NCBI GenBank assembly: GCA_003008705.1 | Contig: PDUO01000003.1 | Coordinates: 554,827-618,826 of the forward strand | From: Pezicula radicicola | Taxonomy: Eukaryota > Ascomycota > Leotiomycetes > Helotiales > Dermateaceae | Length of the DNA stretch: 64,000 nt | Direction of reading: 5' to 3' | Shown here: in pieces, positions 11,485 through 22,401 of the stretch | Position numbering within the stretch: position 1 is the first letter of the stretch | Layout of the letters: each line of letters opens with the position of its first letter | Made by a program: the position numbers and the translations under genes | Notes under the pieces: generated by a model | The model's database searches: none | Seen by the model: only the letters and a program-made list of their open reading frames with translations | What the model was told of the DNA's origin: nothing

Positions 11485-12325
11485 AGTAACGAAGGGATAT
11501 TAAATGTTAAAGAGCTGAAAGGTGGGGAGGCAAGAGTAGTTGAGAATTCAGAGGCATTTATAAATATAGGAGTTGCTAAGAAACTTGAAGGAAAACGAGG
11601 TAAGGATAAATAATGAGTCGAAATGACCCAAAATGTGTAATACTTTAGCGTCCAGGGATCTGTAGATCGCATTAAACCCACCCACTCTTCAGATAATTTA
11701 CACATCATTCTAACAGCGGACAGCTTCGTACCTAAGAATTACAACTTTCCTTCCAATTTTAGCGACGTCTTCTCAAACGGTATAAAGAAACCAGATCATG
11801 GTCGATCACTTCAAGTAACTAGCCTCTAACTGAAACAAGACTCCAGAAAAATGTAAGGCTCCAATGATGTCGGCCGCTGATATGTCGAGGTTGATATCCA
11901 GTGGCCGCTTTCCCTTCCCTCGCTACCCTGGCTGTTTCTGTACCTTTTTCCCTAACTGGTATTCTGACTGCCTAAGCGACAGGCTTTGCCACCAACACGT
12001 ACAGGTGTCAAGTCGCCGGTGGCAAACAAAATACACTTTTTTTTTAACTTACCTAGATTACATTTTCCGAGGGTGGGAGTAAAGGGATCTTAAACTATAG
12101 GCAAAGTCACTCCTTCAAGTCTGACAAAGCATTATACTGATATATAATTTGATTAACGGTTTGCGCTGGAAAAAAAAAAGGTCTTTGTGGCTTACTAATT
12201 CTAATTAGTGCAGCCTGAAAGGCTTATCACATAGACAATACTACCTACGGAGACACCCGCCATCAAATCTACAAGTTACATAATTCCATATACCAGATTT
12301 GGAAACAAACACAACAAACATACAA
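11485..12325. other. Intergenic upstream of SDR and tRNA genes
   Basis: No coding sequence supported. Contains homopolymer runs (T near 12037-12047, A near 12169-12179). Confidence 0.5.
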
Positions 12326-12490
12326 GTCTTCGTGGCTCAGTTGGTTGTAAGTAACACATAAAAATATCCATGACTCAACACATTTTCTAACACCTAAAAC
12401 AGAGAGCGTTGGTCTCATATTACACATATGATTGAGTAGTTCACTACTTGGGCCATCCAAAGGTCGTGAGTTCGAGTCTCACCGAGGACA
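12326..12490 (+). tRNA. tRNA-Met(CAT), elongator type, interrupted twice
   Basis: The mature parts fold as a normal 74-nt tRNA. Acceptor stem GTCTTCG pairs with CGAGGAC (one G-T wobble) with discriminator A at 12490. D-stem is GCTC/GAGC, anticodon CAT at 12416-12418, T-arm GTGAG-TTCGAGT-CTCAC. The A box (TGGCTCAGTTGG) and B box (GAGTTCGAGTC) are present. A 35-nt intron at 12420-12454 sits one base 3' of the anticodon, the canonical place for a protein-spliced tRNA intron. A second insertion, 12347-12402, splits the D-loop. Without both, the D-arm reads GCTCAGTTGGTTAGAGC. The 31/39 T-T mismatch also occurs in yeast tRNA-Met. T-runs follow at 12496-12510. The gene may be functional only if the D-loop insert is removed; otherwise it is a pseudogene. 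Confidence 0.85.
12347..12402 (+). other. 56-nt spliceosomal-intron-like insert in the tRNA D-loop
   Basis: Starts GTAAGT (consensus 5' splice site), carries TTCTAAC about 20 nt before its end (consensus fungal branch site) and ends AAACAG. Its length matches the protein-gene introns of this window. Exact removal restores a perfect D-loop. Confidence 0.75.
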
Positions 12491-12495
12491 TTTAA

Positions 12496-12510
12496 TTTTT
12501 TATATTTTTT
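12496..12510 (+). terminator. RNA polymerase III terminator
   Basis: T5 (12496-12500) and T6 (12505-12510) runs begin 6 nt after the tRNA discriminator base. Confidence 0.7.
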
Positions 12511-12758
12511 GTTCTTCAATACTCGCTAATCGTCAAATCGGCGGAGCAGCCGCTAGCGTGTGATACACTTGCCAACCCCCTAGCCCCTAGCTAGTTCTCA
12601 ACGCTGACAACTTACTCTGGTAAATGCAAGTGTATCTACCTACCTAGTGTAGACTGCCTTAGAGAGCCGAAAACACCCTATATCGTCCCTTCCATTTACT
12701 ACGAAACAGAAACTTCCTCCTCTACTCCATATTAGGCAACTGCTTCCTATCTAGCTCT

Positions 12759-15111
12759 ATGCTCTGCGAGATCTGTCAAAATATTGTCTTTAAAAAACCA
12801 AGCCAGCTGGATCTTGATGGAATTGAATTCATAAATGATTGGGCAACGGATCCTTATTCTATGCTTTATATTCATCAGAAGTCTGAAAGCGCCTTAAAGC
12901 AATCTGCCGACCATGGATGTCATCTCTGTGCCATGCTTTGGGCATGGTTATTTGACGTCAGGGAACCTAGTATTGACATCTCTGATCGTCAATGCATCCA
13001 AGTACACCAAGTAATGTTGCCGAAGTAGTCCTACGCAGAGATTGGCCGATTGAATGGACTGCCAATACAGCGTGTGGATTGCTGATTGCTGAACCGATAG
13101 AAATTCGCTGCGGGGAGTTTCACAACAGTGTTTCTGGTGGAATGCCTCTTTCTGGTATGTACGATAGGGATATGCGATGCATCGTTTCTAACTACCTACA
13201 TGCGTAGATAAGCTAGCGGGACTTTGCACTTCCGTATGCGCCTCCCCATCCAATTCACAAGACCTCTTGAGCGGAAGTCCAACACTAGCAGACAACTCCA
13301 CGGGGTCTAGGAAAAACCTCGAGTTAGCTAAACTCTGGCTCCAGACATGTCTCTCTAAACATAGTAAATACGGCTGCGAAAGATCCCCCGATGCACCTCC
13401 ACCCCTTCCAACTCGAGTAATAGACTTACAAGACCCGGAGTGCCCAATACTCCGAGAGACATGTGGACTGCGCCATGAGTATCTGACGCTCAGCTATTGT
13501 TGGGGTCAAGGGAAGCGACTATTGACCGAAAAGGGATCTGGATGCTACGAAGAATTCCGCCAAAAGATTCCGGTCGATGAAACAATGCCCAAGACATTCA
13601 AAGAGGCTTTCCAGGTCACCAAGGCTCTTGGGTATCGATATCTTTGGATAGATGCCCTGTGCATTGTTCAAGATGACTTCGATGATGTTCAAAAAGAAAT
13701 GGCTCAAATGGGGGAGATATACCGAAGCTCTGTCCTGACAATCTCAGCAGCGAGTGGTTCTGACACGAGTTCAGGGCTCTTCGTTGAGCGGGACCCTCGT
13801 TTGTACAAGCCCTGCAATGTAACACTCACAATGATGGAGGGTGAGGAACGTCTACAAGGAACTATATCCATCCATGTCTTCGACCACGAATATGAAAACC
13901 CACTTTCGAAGCGAGGTTGGGTGCTCCAGGAAGAAATCCTATCAACGCGGTCTCTCACTTTCGGCCCTTATGGGATAAAGTGGCGCTGTATGGCTGAGTC
14001 TTGCAGCGAGGCAAGGCCGCAATTATATCGGGAAGACGACGGTCAGAAACCAATTCGTTATGAGCAAGTCGCCTTTCTAGATAACATGCGTTGGTTAGTC
14101 AGAAGGCCGGACATTTTCTTGAAGCTGGAGAAAGCATCCGGTCGTCGACACAATCATTTCGATGCCTGGTATGAGCTAGTGGGAGCTTATAGCAACCGTG
14201 AGTTAACGGTTTTTTCCGACAAACTACCTGCAATTGCAGGTTTGGCAAGTCTTATGGCAAATAACTTCAGTTGCACCTATAGTGGAGGACTGTGGAAAGA
14301 AGATTTACAGATAGGGTTAGTCTGGTATGTGGTCGGTTGTGAGGGCAGTAGCAACGCCTATTATGGACCTGTTGAGGGCAGTTCTGACCAGGAATACATT
14401 GCACCATCCTGGTCCTGGGCATCAATGACTAAGAGGCAGATAAGTTTCTGCCGCTACGAAGTGAACTCAAGACATATACCAGAAGAGGGCATGCAAATCG
14501 TGGATTGGAATTTCTCATACCCAAAAGGATCACTGGTACCATTCGGTCAGGTGAAGTCTGGGGTCCTGACTGTGAAGGGGCAACTTCTAAAGGCTTTGCT
14601 GGTACCATGTCTAGATTCATGGTATTCTGAAGCACAAACCACACATTTTGGCTCTCTTTGGCGGTGCCATGCAGTTGATCCACACCAAGGATTTATCTTT
14701 GGAGATGTTGCTCTCGACTCATTGGAAGCACGTCAAAGCCTTTTTGACCGTTATCACGACCTTTCCTACCCTGGCCAAGACCTTTCTTACGGTTACCAAA
14801 GCTGGGGAGAACCATGTGAACTCAAAACCGGAATGAAGCCAACGCTTTGGTTCATGTCTAAAGCTCAACCAATATGGTGTTTACTCTGCCTTGTTAGAGA
14901 CAAATGGGGGAAGCGACAAGTTTTAGGCCTTGTGTTAACACCACATAATATTGAGAAACAAGAGTATCGGAGGATTGGTCTTATTTTCATCAATAAAGAA
15001 AGCGTTTTTCCCTGGACCGAAACTTGGGCCCCATCCTTTTGGAGACGTTCTGGTGGTAGAAGCTATAAAGAAGACCGCGACGAGGCTCATAAACTAGTAC
15101 ATATTGTTTAA
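12759..15111 (+). CDS. HET-domain (heterokaryon incompatibility) protein, with apparent frameshift
   Basis: The N-terminus from ATG 12759 has CEIC and GCHLCAML cysteine pairs typical of HET proteins. The frame closes at 13026-13028 while the next frame (VVLRRDWPIEW..) carries on. No GT-AG intron of 40 nt or more that I tested rejoins them, so a one-base deletion near 12990-13025 is likely. A good intron follows at 13155-13207 (GTATGT, TTCTAAC, GCGTAG), joining PLS to DKLAGLCTS. The large last exon has the HET core: YLTLSYCWG, YRYLWIDALCIVQDD, EMAQMGEIYRSSVLTISA, then RGWVLQEEILSTRSL. HET proteins trigger cell death on non-self fusion. The domain is intact; only the N-terminal part is broken or mis-sequenced. 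The long distal exon could still be translated from a later start. Confidence 0.8.
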
Positions 15112-16257
15112 CAGCTAGTCTCGTTCTTGCATCTGTTTAGATCGGATTATCACTTCCGCGCCTACTTTCTACAATTGGTCGGCTAGTTTTTCAAATCCTG
15201 AACTCATTATACTAGAATAAGTTTCCTAATTACCCAGCACACCAGACGAATATTTTATAGTGTCCCAAGTTTAGATAGCCAAGCGAGTAGAAATGATAAA
15301 AGGTGAAGAAGCACCTAAGAATAGGTATCCAAATACCTAATATCTAGGAATCAATAGTAAAGCAGCACTAGAACTACACTTGCCTACCTACTAATCCATT
15401 TAGTCCGCACTTCCAGCATCATTTCTTAGAAGTTTATTCATTCTATGAAATTTTCGTCATATCTCAACTGGCCTTTTAAAAGTAAAATTCATCCAACAAC
15501 TCTAGAGACACACACTTTGGAATTTCTTTCTCCAGATCTCTAGTACTACCAAGGCCTCAACTACAAAGACAAGCATCCATCAAATAACACCTGGGATCCT
15601 CACCGCCGCCTCTCCTATACCAATCCAAGTAACCCTCATCTCCAAGAACGGGTTAAAAAATGAGAGGGGTAAACTAAAGAAGAGTTCCGAGTAAGTTAGA
15701 CATCGCCGAGGGTTGGATTTGAGTGCCGTTAAAATAAAAGATATGGAGGTTAATCAAATGGGAGGAAGATGGAGATTCAAAGATTTAGGATTGGTGTGCG
15801 ATTTTGTGGGAGGCTATGTTAGTAAGGAAGTCTTGGATTTGTGTGCTGAGGGTGATAAGAGGGGATGATAACTTATTTTTCAAAGTGAAAAGTAAGTGAC
15901 TGATAGTGACAATATGTCCAAGAAAGCATAGAAGTATGTAATAATATATATGATGTACAAATAATTATAGATCTCGCCAAGAAACGGGTAAGATCCTATA
16001 AGACTCGAGTTGTACGTAATATTTTAGCCCCCAGGGACCTAGGACTTACAATTGGCCCGATTTATCGCCATAGTCTTGTGACTTCTTCTCAAATGATATA
16101 AGAGAGAATTAGATCGATTGCACTGATTGACCACATAGCGATTACTATTATCATTAATACATAACTTTCCTTTCCCTTCATCCCAGATTTAAAGAACCCC
16201 CAAATACTCAACCGATTTCCAACGTCGAACTCTTCCTCAGCTTTCAAAACAGTAATC
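15112..16257. other. Intergenic, no gene seen
   Basis: Stop-rich in all frames apart from short shadows. It includes the promoter of the epimerase-like gene at its right end. Confidence 0.5.
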
Positions 16258-17076
16258 ATGAAAGTCATCCTCACAGGCTCAACCGGTTTCATAGGCTCTC
16301 AAATCCTACAATACTGCATCTCCTCCCCAACAATAACCTCAATAATCGTCCTCTCACGGCGACCCGTTTCTATAACATCTCTAAAACTCAAAACTATAGT
16401 GATGAAAGATTTCCTCTCATACACCGATCCCGTTATTCAAGAATTAAGTGGAGCCGATGCTTGTATCTGGTACTATACTTCCTCTCTTTTTGACTGCGCT
16501 CACACAGATATTTATGAAAGAGATTGAACAAGAGAGTTAATGTAAGAAACCAGGGCAATGGGAACAACAGCTTGCGACCCAGTCCTTGAAATAGATTACC
16601 CGTTAGCCTTCGCAACCGCTTTCCGCAAAACGCTCCCCGGTACTAGGACCGAAGGGAAGACCAAATTCCGCTATGTTCACATGAGCGGTAAGGTCGCAGA
16701 GCCTGATCAAGAGAAGAGCCTCTGGTTTTTGGCCGAGGGTCGAAAAATCAAAGTCGGTGTTCCTAGATACTAGATATTTAAAAATTAATGGCTGTGATTG
16801 CTAATTATCTAGTAGGGCTTGGCAGAGACTAAACTTAGGGATGTTGCTGAGGAAGAAACTGTTTGGGAGACGTATATCCTGAGGCCGGCGATGGTGCTGT
16901 CAAGAAACGGTGTGAAAGGTGGGGTCTTGAGATGGGTGTTGGGGAGTAGTCAGATCTGGGTAGATGACTTGACTGCTGCTGCCGTCGATATTGGTTTGAA
17001 GGGTTGTACGGAGGAGCTTCTGCTTAATGATGATCTTGTGGCAAGAGGCAGGAAAGTGCTAAACCCGATTAATTGA
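16258..17076 (+). CDS. NAD(P)-binding epimerase/dehydratase-like protein
   Basis: Starts MKVILTGSTGFIGSQIL, a Rossmann GxxGxxG of the atypical/extended SDR type. Three exons (16258-16469, 16554-16752, 16816-17076) give 223 aa, close to the family's 220-250. Intron 1 runs GTACTA..ACCAG and yields ADACIW-AMGTTACDP; intron 2 runs GTCGGT..TAGTAG and yields GRKIK-GLAETKL. Both donors are off-consensus, yet both junctions restore conserved-looking sequence in frame. DYPLAFATAFRKTL and YVHMSGK supply the expected later strands; ILRPAMVL is the substrate-side segment. Probably a cytosolic oxidoreductase or isomerase of unknown substrate. The poor donors could also mean early decay. Confidence 0.65.
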
Positions 17077-17441
17077 TCCCGGAAGAGGAATTCATGGACT
17101 ATACCAATATCTTAAGGGAGATGAACAGAGACAATTGCGACTTGCACTATAGGGCGGCGCAATGTACTGGTTCCAAGAAAATAGAACAATGTGTTACAAT
17201 TATATCATTGCTGGCTATCTTTCCATTCCTTACCCTCTCCGCATGAAAGAAATTAAGCAAGGGTATCAGCAAATAGTATCATACAAGTCCTTGCCTCTTG
17301 TGTTCCTTTTTCTTCAAGACCTCCCTAAAACCCCATGCAAAAACCATGTTCTCATTAAGCACATTCCAGAGTATCGAACGTCGCAATTAATGGCATCAAA
17401 AGAAGAGAATAAGCCGCCTCGCAACATCAAACCACCTTCAC
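17077..17441. other. Intergenic between convergent genes
   Basis: Shared 3' region of the epimerase-like gene (+) and the RhoGAP gene (-). The 97-codon plus-strand frame over it has no domain. Confidence 0.5.
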
Positions 17442-20209
17442 CTAATCGTCCATAGGCTTGTCAGTCAAGCTGACACCGATCCTCGCTGGTCCCTCATTCT
17501 CAGGCATACTACTCAGACTGTCTCTCTTTGCACCTTGATCCAAGCTCGATCTTGCTATGCTCATAGGTCTACGGGTAGAAAATCGGTTGCTCTGAATTGA
17601 ATTCCGGCTCAGGGAATTTCGCTTCTCAACACCGACCTCTTCTGGCAATATATCATATCCGGATGGCACATACGTTGCACTTGTCTCGGCTGTACCATTG
17701 GTGGCTGCTGACAGAGGTGCGGTTCCATTTGTATCTATAATTGGCGCTGATTCACCTGGAACCTCTAAGGACTGTCTTGCAATAGTGTTGCCCATGCTAT
17801 CTCTGGCGCGTCCTCTATCTGTCGTAGGTGATGTCGTTGTTGAGATAGGGAAGCGCGTTTCTGGTCCACCAGAGCTACGGTCTCTACGATGACCACGTGG
17901 ACTTGGTGCTGGACTTGTGGCCCGGCTTCTTGAGCCGCCTGCAGCTTGAATAGCACGCATTCGGGCTTCCATGTTAGCTTTTCGATTCGACTCATCTGTG
18001 CTGATGGCTCTGGGTCGATTGTCGTTGACGCTAGTACTGTGCGACAATGATGAGGCGCGTTTAAGTTCAGAGAAGATGGCATCCTTGTGGGTGAAGAGAT
18101 CGCGAATCAGACGGTAAGAGTACTTCTCTTCCATAGTCATTGAAGTCTCGGTCTTTGGTCTTAGGATACATGGTGCGAGGTTGGTAGCAAGTGCTGCGAT
18201 GTATGTTTCATCAGCGGAGGTTAACTCAATGAGTCTTGTGAAATGTGTCATTAAGGCATCTAGCGTTGCGATATTAGCCAGACGTAGTTGACTGAGTGTA
18301 TTTTGTAAAACGGAAATGCGTGCAGCGTCAGTAGATTCGGAGGCGGGCGTTGAGTAAATAGTTTTCATAATTTCGTAAACGTGAGAAGAGACCAAGGAAT
18401 CTTTTTTTGTATTAGCAGAGCATAACTGAGAAGTGATGAGAGACTTACCAGGAAGTTCTAATAGATATAATTTGAGAACACTTGCAACAATTGGGATTTC
18501 GTAAGGTTCGAGAGATTCTGCAGGGAATGCTTTTCCGGTGTTGAGGGCATCGCGCACTCTGTGAGTTTGATGAAGAGGTACATCAACGAGCCATACACTT
18601 CGACGGGCTTCATCGCCATCGAGATCTGGGTACTTTCGGTCGAGGAAGGTGAGAATCGTGGTGATAAGAGCTGGTACACGTTTTCTGTCGGCTCTTGCTC
18701 GAGCCTCCAGATCAACACCAAAGGTCTGCTCGTCTGCTGAGTTGTAATAATTTTCATATACTGTGACTCTTGGAGCGAATCCACCGGTTCTGTAATTCTC
18801 CAAAAGGTACCGTAAATCGCCAAGAGGCTGGACGGTTTCTTGGAAAAGCATCATCTTGTCCACTGTGGATTGTAAGCTCGGGATGACATTGCTAATCGTT
18901 CCTGAGAAATCCAAAATAATGGTCTTGATAGCCTTTAGTCTGTCAAGCTCACAACGCTCCAGATATCTCAGGTGTTCAATAATAGCTTCCTCCAGTTGGC
19001 ATCGGAGAAGGTCAAGCTTTCGGACACCTGCTTTATATCTTTCATCGGCCTCGGCCGCTTCTCTTCTAAGTCGGTCTCCTGGTGTCTCGTTAGGGTGTTG
19101 GTTGTTGAGAGGATTCCATCCTGCAAGGTATTCGGTAACATTGCTAACAAGGGGAGAGTCGACATAGTCAGAAGAAGCGTTGGAAGCCATAGAAAATGTA
19201 CGGTTCATTGGTTGCTTCTTCTCAGGAATACCGGTCAGTTGAAAGGCCTTGGGACGCCACTGGTAAGACATTCTGGAGCTATTCGCGAAGATATTGCCAA
19301 CATTTCCAATTAATCGTAAGAATCCATGGGTGACCAAGTCTTGTCCAATGCGCTCGGCATGGCTTACGCTTGTCGCGCTCATAAACTTCTGAAAGTATTC
19401 TACGATTTCTGCGCCGGAGGTGGTATTCTGGTATGTGCCTAGAATGGGGACCTTTGTCTCGCCCAGTCTGATCGTTCCAAGCAGATGCGTCAAGATTTTC
19501 TTGACCTGCTCTGAAGTATAGACCTCATCGCCAATTTCCATGGGTTCTTCTTCCTCCTCTTCCTCCTTGTCAGAGACTTTGATTTCGGGGATCTTAGGCT
19601 TCGGGCTAGTCTCAGGATCCTGGAAGGCTAACTTGTTCTCTTCTTCAATATCCTCTACCAGGCGACATTTGTTGAAGTACTGGCTGCGTAATTTCTTGAC
19701 TAGCTCAGCCTGCTTATCGTGAAGTTTTATCCGGGTTTGCAGATCGTCTTGTGAATTTTGGACTCGCATCTCGTGTGCATCGCACCATCTAGTGAAGGGA
19801 GCCACAACTAGGTCTCGTATACTTTGAGCAATTCGGCGGTGGTTTTTTGAGGCTTCCTCCATCTCTGTCCGTACCCCGTCGTAGGCCTATACTCAGTCAG
19901 TAACTACTCCTCTCTCTGTTTGGAAATCGTGCCTTCTTAACAGTCGCTCCGTCATCTCGTTGAAAGCCACCAGATATTCTGTCTGTCGATGCGCCGATCT
20001 CGCCCAGCTTCATACCATACACATCTTCAGCTTCAGCTCGCATCCGCGCAATGGTGAGCATTTGTTGATTTTCTGCCACACCCTGTTGAAGCTTCCCAAA
20101 CAGTACGCCCAACCCTACATAGTTGTCAGCCTAGGAGCTCGAGTTCAAGGGTTGCCTCCTTACCTCCAGCATAGTCCCCCGACCAGAATGCATCTGCGAA
20201 ACCTGGCAT
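17442..20209 (-). CDS. F-BAR / DEP / RhoGAP protein (Rgd2-like)
   Basis: Exons 20209-20164, 20114-19933, 19886-18449 and 18400-17442 total 875 codons including stop. The N-terminus MPGFADAFWSGDYAG-GLGVLFGKL is the first F-BAR helix. A DEP domain (about residues 183-276) is inserted before the rest of the F-BAR coiled coil (310-430). RhoGAP follows (about 455-655) with the conserved Asn in ALATNLAPCILRP; the tail is Ser/Arg-rich and disordered. It is expected at membranes and polarity sites, acting on Rho/Cdc42 GTPases. The intron 18448-18401 is 48 nt without stops; splicing gives LELPDSLVSSHVYE, the family form. Intron 19932-19887 seems to use a GC donor (AAG|GCACGA) to keep KKAYDGVRTEM; a GTTAAG donor 9 nt upstream is the alternative. 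At the arginine-finger site the sequence reads SVWLVDV, with no Arg. Confidence 0.88.
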
Positions 20210-20792
20210 GATGGGCGTCGAATCGTGAGCAGTCTGAGTGTCCGTTTATTGTTATGGGAGAGAGAATTTGAAATACGTCGTTGAGGTGAGACAAGTCTTT
20301 GTCCGGCGTTGGTATTGTTTGTGAATGAATGACTAGAAGGCGACTATTGGGGATTTGCTTTGATTCAGGAGCAAAGCTGCAGGATTCGTAATTCGTTAGA
20401 TTGGGTTGCAAACGCCGCGCTGGCAGTTAAACTGTATTATCCAGTGACACTGGGGCTTGCGGTAGGTAAAGAGCAAATCAATAATTATAAGGAGATACAG
20501 AGGGGATTCGGAGCCCGTTACTGGAAAAAGAAAGGGGAGTGTAAGGTCGGAAGATTGTTAGGATTCGTGCTGCAGGAGCTGAAGCACTAGGACACAATTA
20601 CAGGCTTTGCAGTCACCCCGGCTTCGTGACGCTGTTTCTCCAGAAGCGACGCTTAGGTAATGCCTCACAGGCCTGATGGGAACTCCACGTGACTAGCCAC
20701 TCTTCTTATCAATCCATTTATCAGTCCCCAGACCCCATGACGAACCTAGTTTCATACCAACTTCCAATTATTCTTGTATATCCTCATTCATC
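20210..20792. promoter_or_regulatory. Divergent promoter region, RhoGAP / dipeptidase
   Basis: About 580 bp between two divergent starts. No coding frame is supported and no specific operator is identified. Confidence 0.4.
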
Positions 20793-22401
20793 ATGCCTGC
20801 TACAGAGGAGGATCCTCTCCTGCCAAGGCATAATGGAGCTCCCGAGATCCAAGGCTCGCGACCAGCCAGTATCAATGGCATACAAGATGAACATTATGAG
20901 CAGAGCCAAGAGGCGCAAGACGTTGACGAAATTCACGAGCTCAAAGGCAATGCAGAACCAGGACGTCGGGCACTCAGTGACTTGATGGCATTACTGATTG
21001 GCCTAGCTGCACTTGCTGTTTTTGCCCTTGTGTTTCTACCAGATAGCTTCTTCGGCGACTTACTTGGTGATGGAAGGCCAACGCCAAAGACTCTTGATCA
21101 GCGAGTAAGTAGGATCTTAGCCGACACACCACTCATAGGTAAGTGCCCTCTTTATAGGTAGTTTATCAGACGTTAATGGATTATAGATGGACACAATGAT
21201 CTAGCGATTCTTATTAGAGCCATCTACAACAACCACATTTACGACGACAAGTTCAAGAAGCCTTTTGAAAGTGGGGGAGCTCCGGCTCATGTCGATTTGC
21301 CTCGATTGAAGGAGGGAAAGTCAGGTGGTGCTTTCTGGAGCGCATATGTTCCATGCCCAGCTAATGGAAGTGATTTCTCTAAAGAGAACTATGCTCCTTG
21401 TATGTTTATGTATCTTGCCCAACAAGCGACAATACCTTTGTACGCTTGCACTAACCAGAATAGCCGTTCAATTTACCCTAGACCAAATCGAAGTCCTCAC
21501 ACGCCTGCAAGCAGCTTACCCAACTCGCTTCTCACCACCCCCAAACTCAACCACTGCAATTACAGCTTTCGAGGCAGGTCAACTCATCTCACCTCTTGCA
21601 ATCGAAGGACTCCACCAAATTGGCAACTCCCTCTCCAATCTCCGCCTCTTTCATTCCCTCGGCGTTCGTTATGCAACACTAACACACAACTGCCACAACA
21701 TCTATGCTGATGCGGCACTTCTTGAAATCCCCGGCGGTCATGGTGTTGAAGTCGCTAAACCTTACTGGAATGGCGTCTCGCCCGCTGGCCGTGAACTCGT
21801 CCATGAGATGAACCGCATTGGTATGATCGTTGACCTTTCACATGTCAGTCAAGATACAATGCGTGATGTTATGGGTGGTAGCGACTGGGAAGGAAGCAAA
21901 GCGCCTATCATGTACAGTCATTCATCTGCGTACGCTATATGTCCCCATCCACGGAACGTACCAGATGATATCCTCCAACTTGTCAAGAAAACCAACTCCG
22001 TCGTAATGGTCAACTTCTCCCCTGACTTCGTTTCTTGCACAGCTTCCAACTCCTCTGGCGTCCCTGACTTTTACCCACCAAACTCCACTTTGGCACATGT
22101 CGTAACACACATCAAACATATCGGCGATCTGATTGGCTATGATCATGTTGGACTAGGAAGTGATTTCGACGGTATCCCTTCAACACCTGAGGGACTTGAT
22201 GATGTGAGCAAGTTCCCTGATCTGGTTGCAGAGATGTTAGAGCGTGGTATCAGTGATAAGGATGCTGGGAAGGTCGTCGGTGGCAACGTGCTCAGGGTCT
22301 GGGCAGATGTGGACAAGGTTGCTGCGAAGTTGCAGGCAAAGGGGACGTTGCCTGCTGAAGATAAGTTGCCAGGCTTAAGGGGCTTCGGTACATTTGCATG
22401 A
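20793..22401 (+). CDS. Membrane dipeptidase (peptidase family M19)
   Basis: Exons 20793-21138, 21187-21399 and 21464-22401 give 498 aa; introns 21139-21186 (GTAAGT..TATAG) and 21400-21463 (GTATGT..AATAG). The N-terminus is acidic and cytosolic-like, followed by one membrane anchor (ALLIGLAALAVFALVFL, about residues 67-83), so a type-II membrane protein with the enzyme outside the cytosol. M19 zinc-site motifs are in order: DGHND, IVDLSHVS, YSHSSAY and GSDFDG. Splicing at intron 1 builds LID|GHND, which supports the model. M19 enzymes hydrolyse dipeptides, in animals also leukotriene D4 and beta-lactams; fungal relatives occur both in general metabolism and in gliotoxin-type clusters. No other biosynthetic genes are adjacent, so a housekeeping or cell-surface role is likelier. 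Confidence 0.92.

Noticed and set aside
13267..13269. Start of the HET exon at 13267
   Set aside because: The codon is TTG and the exon clearly begins upstream at an acceptor (13207/13208).
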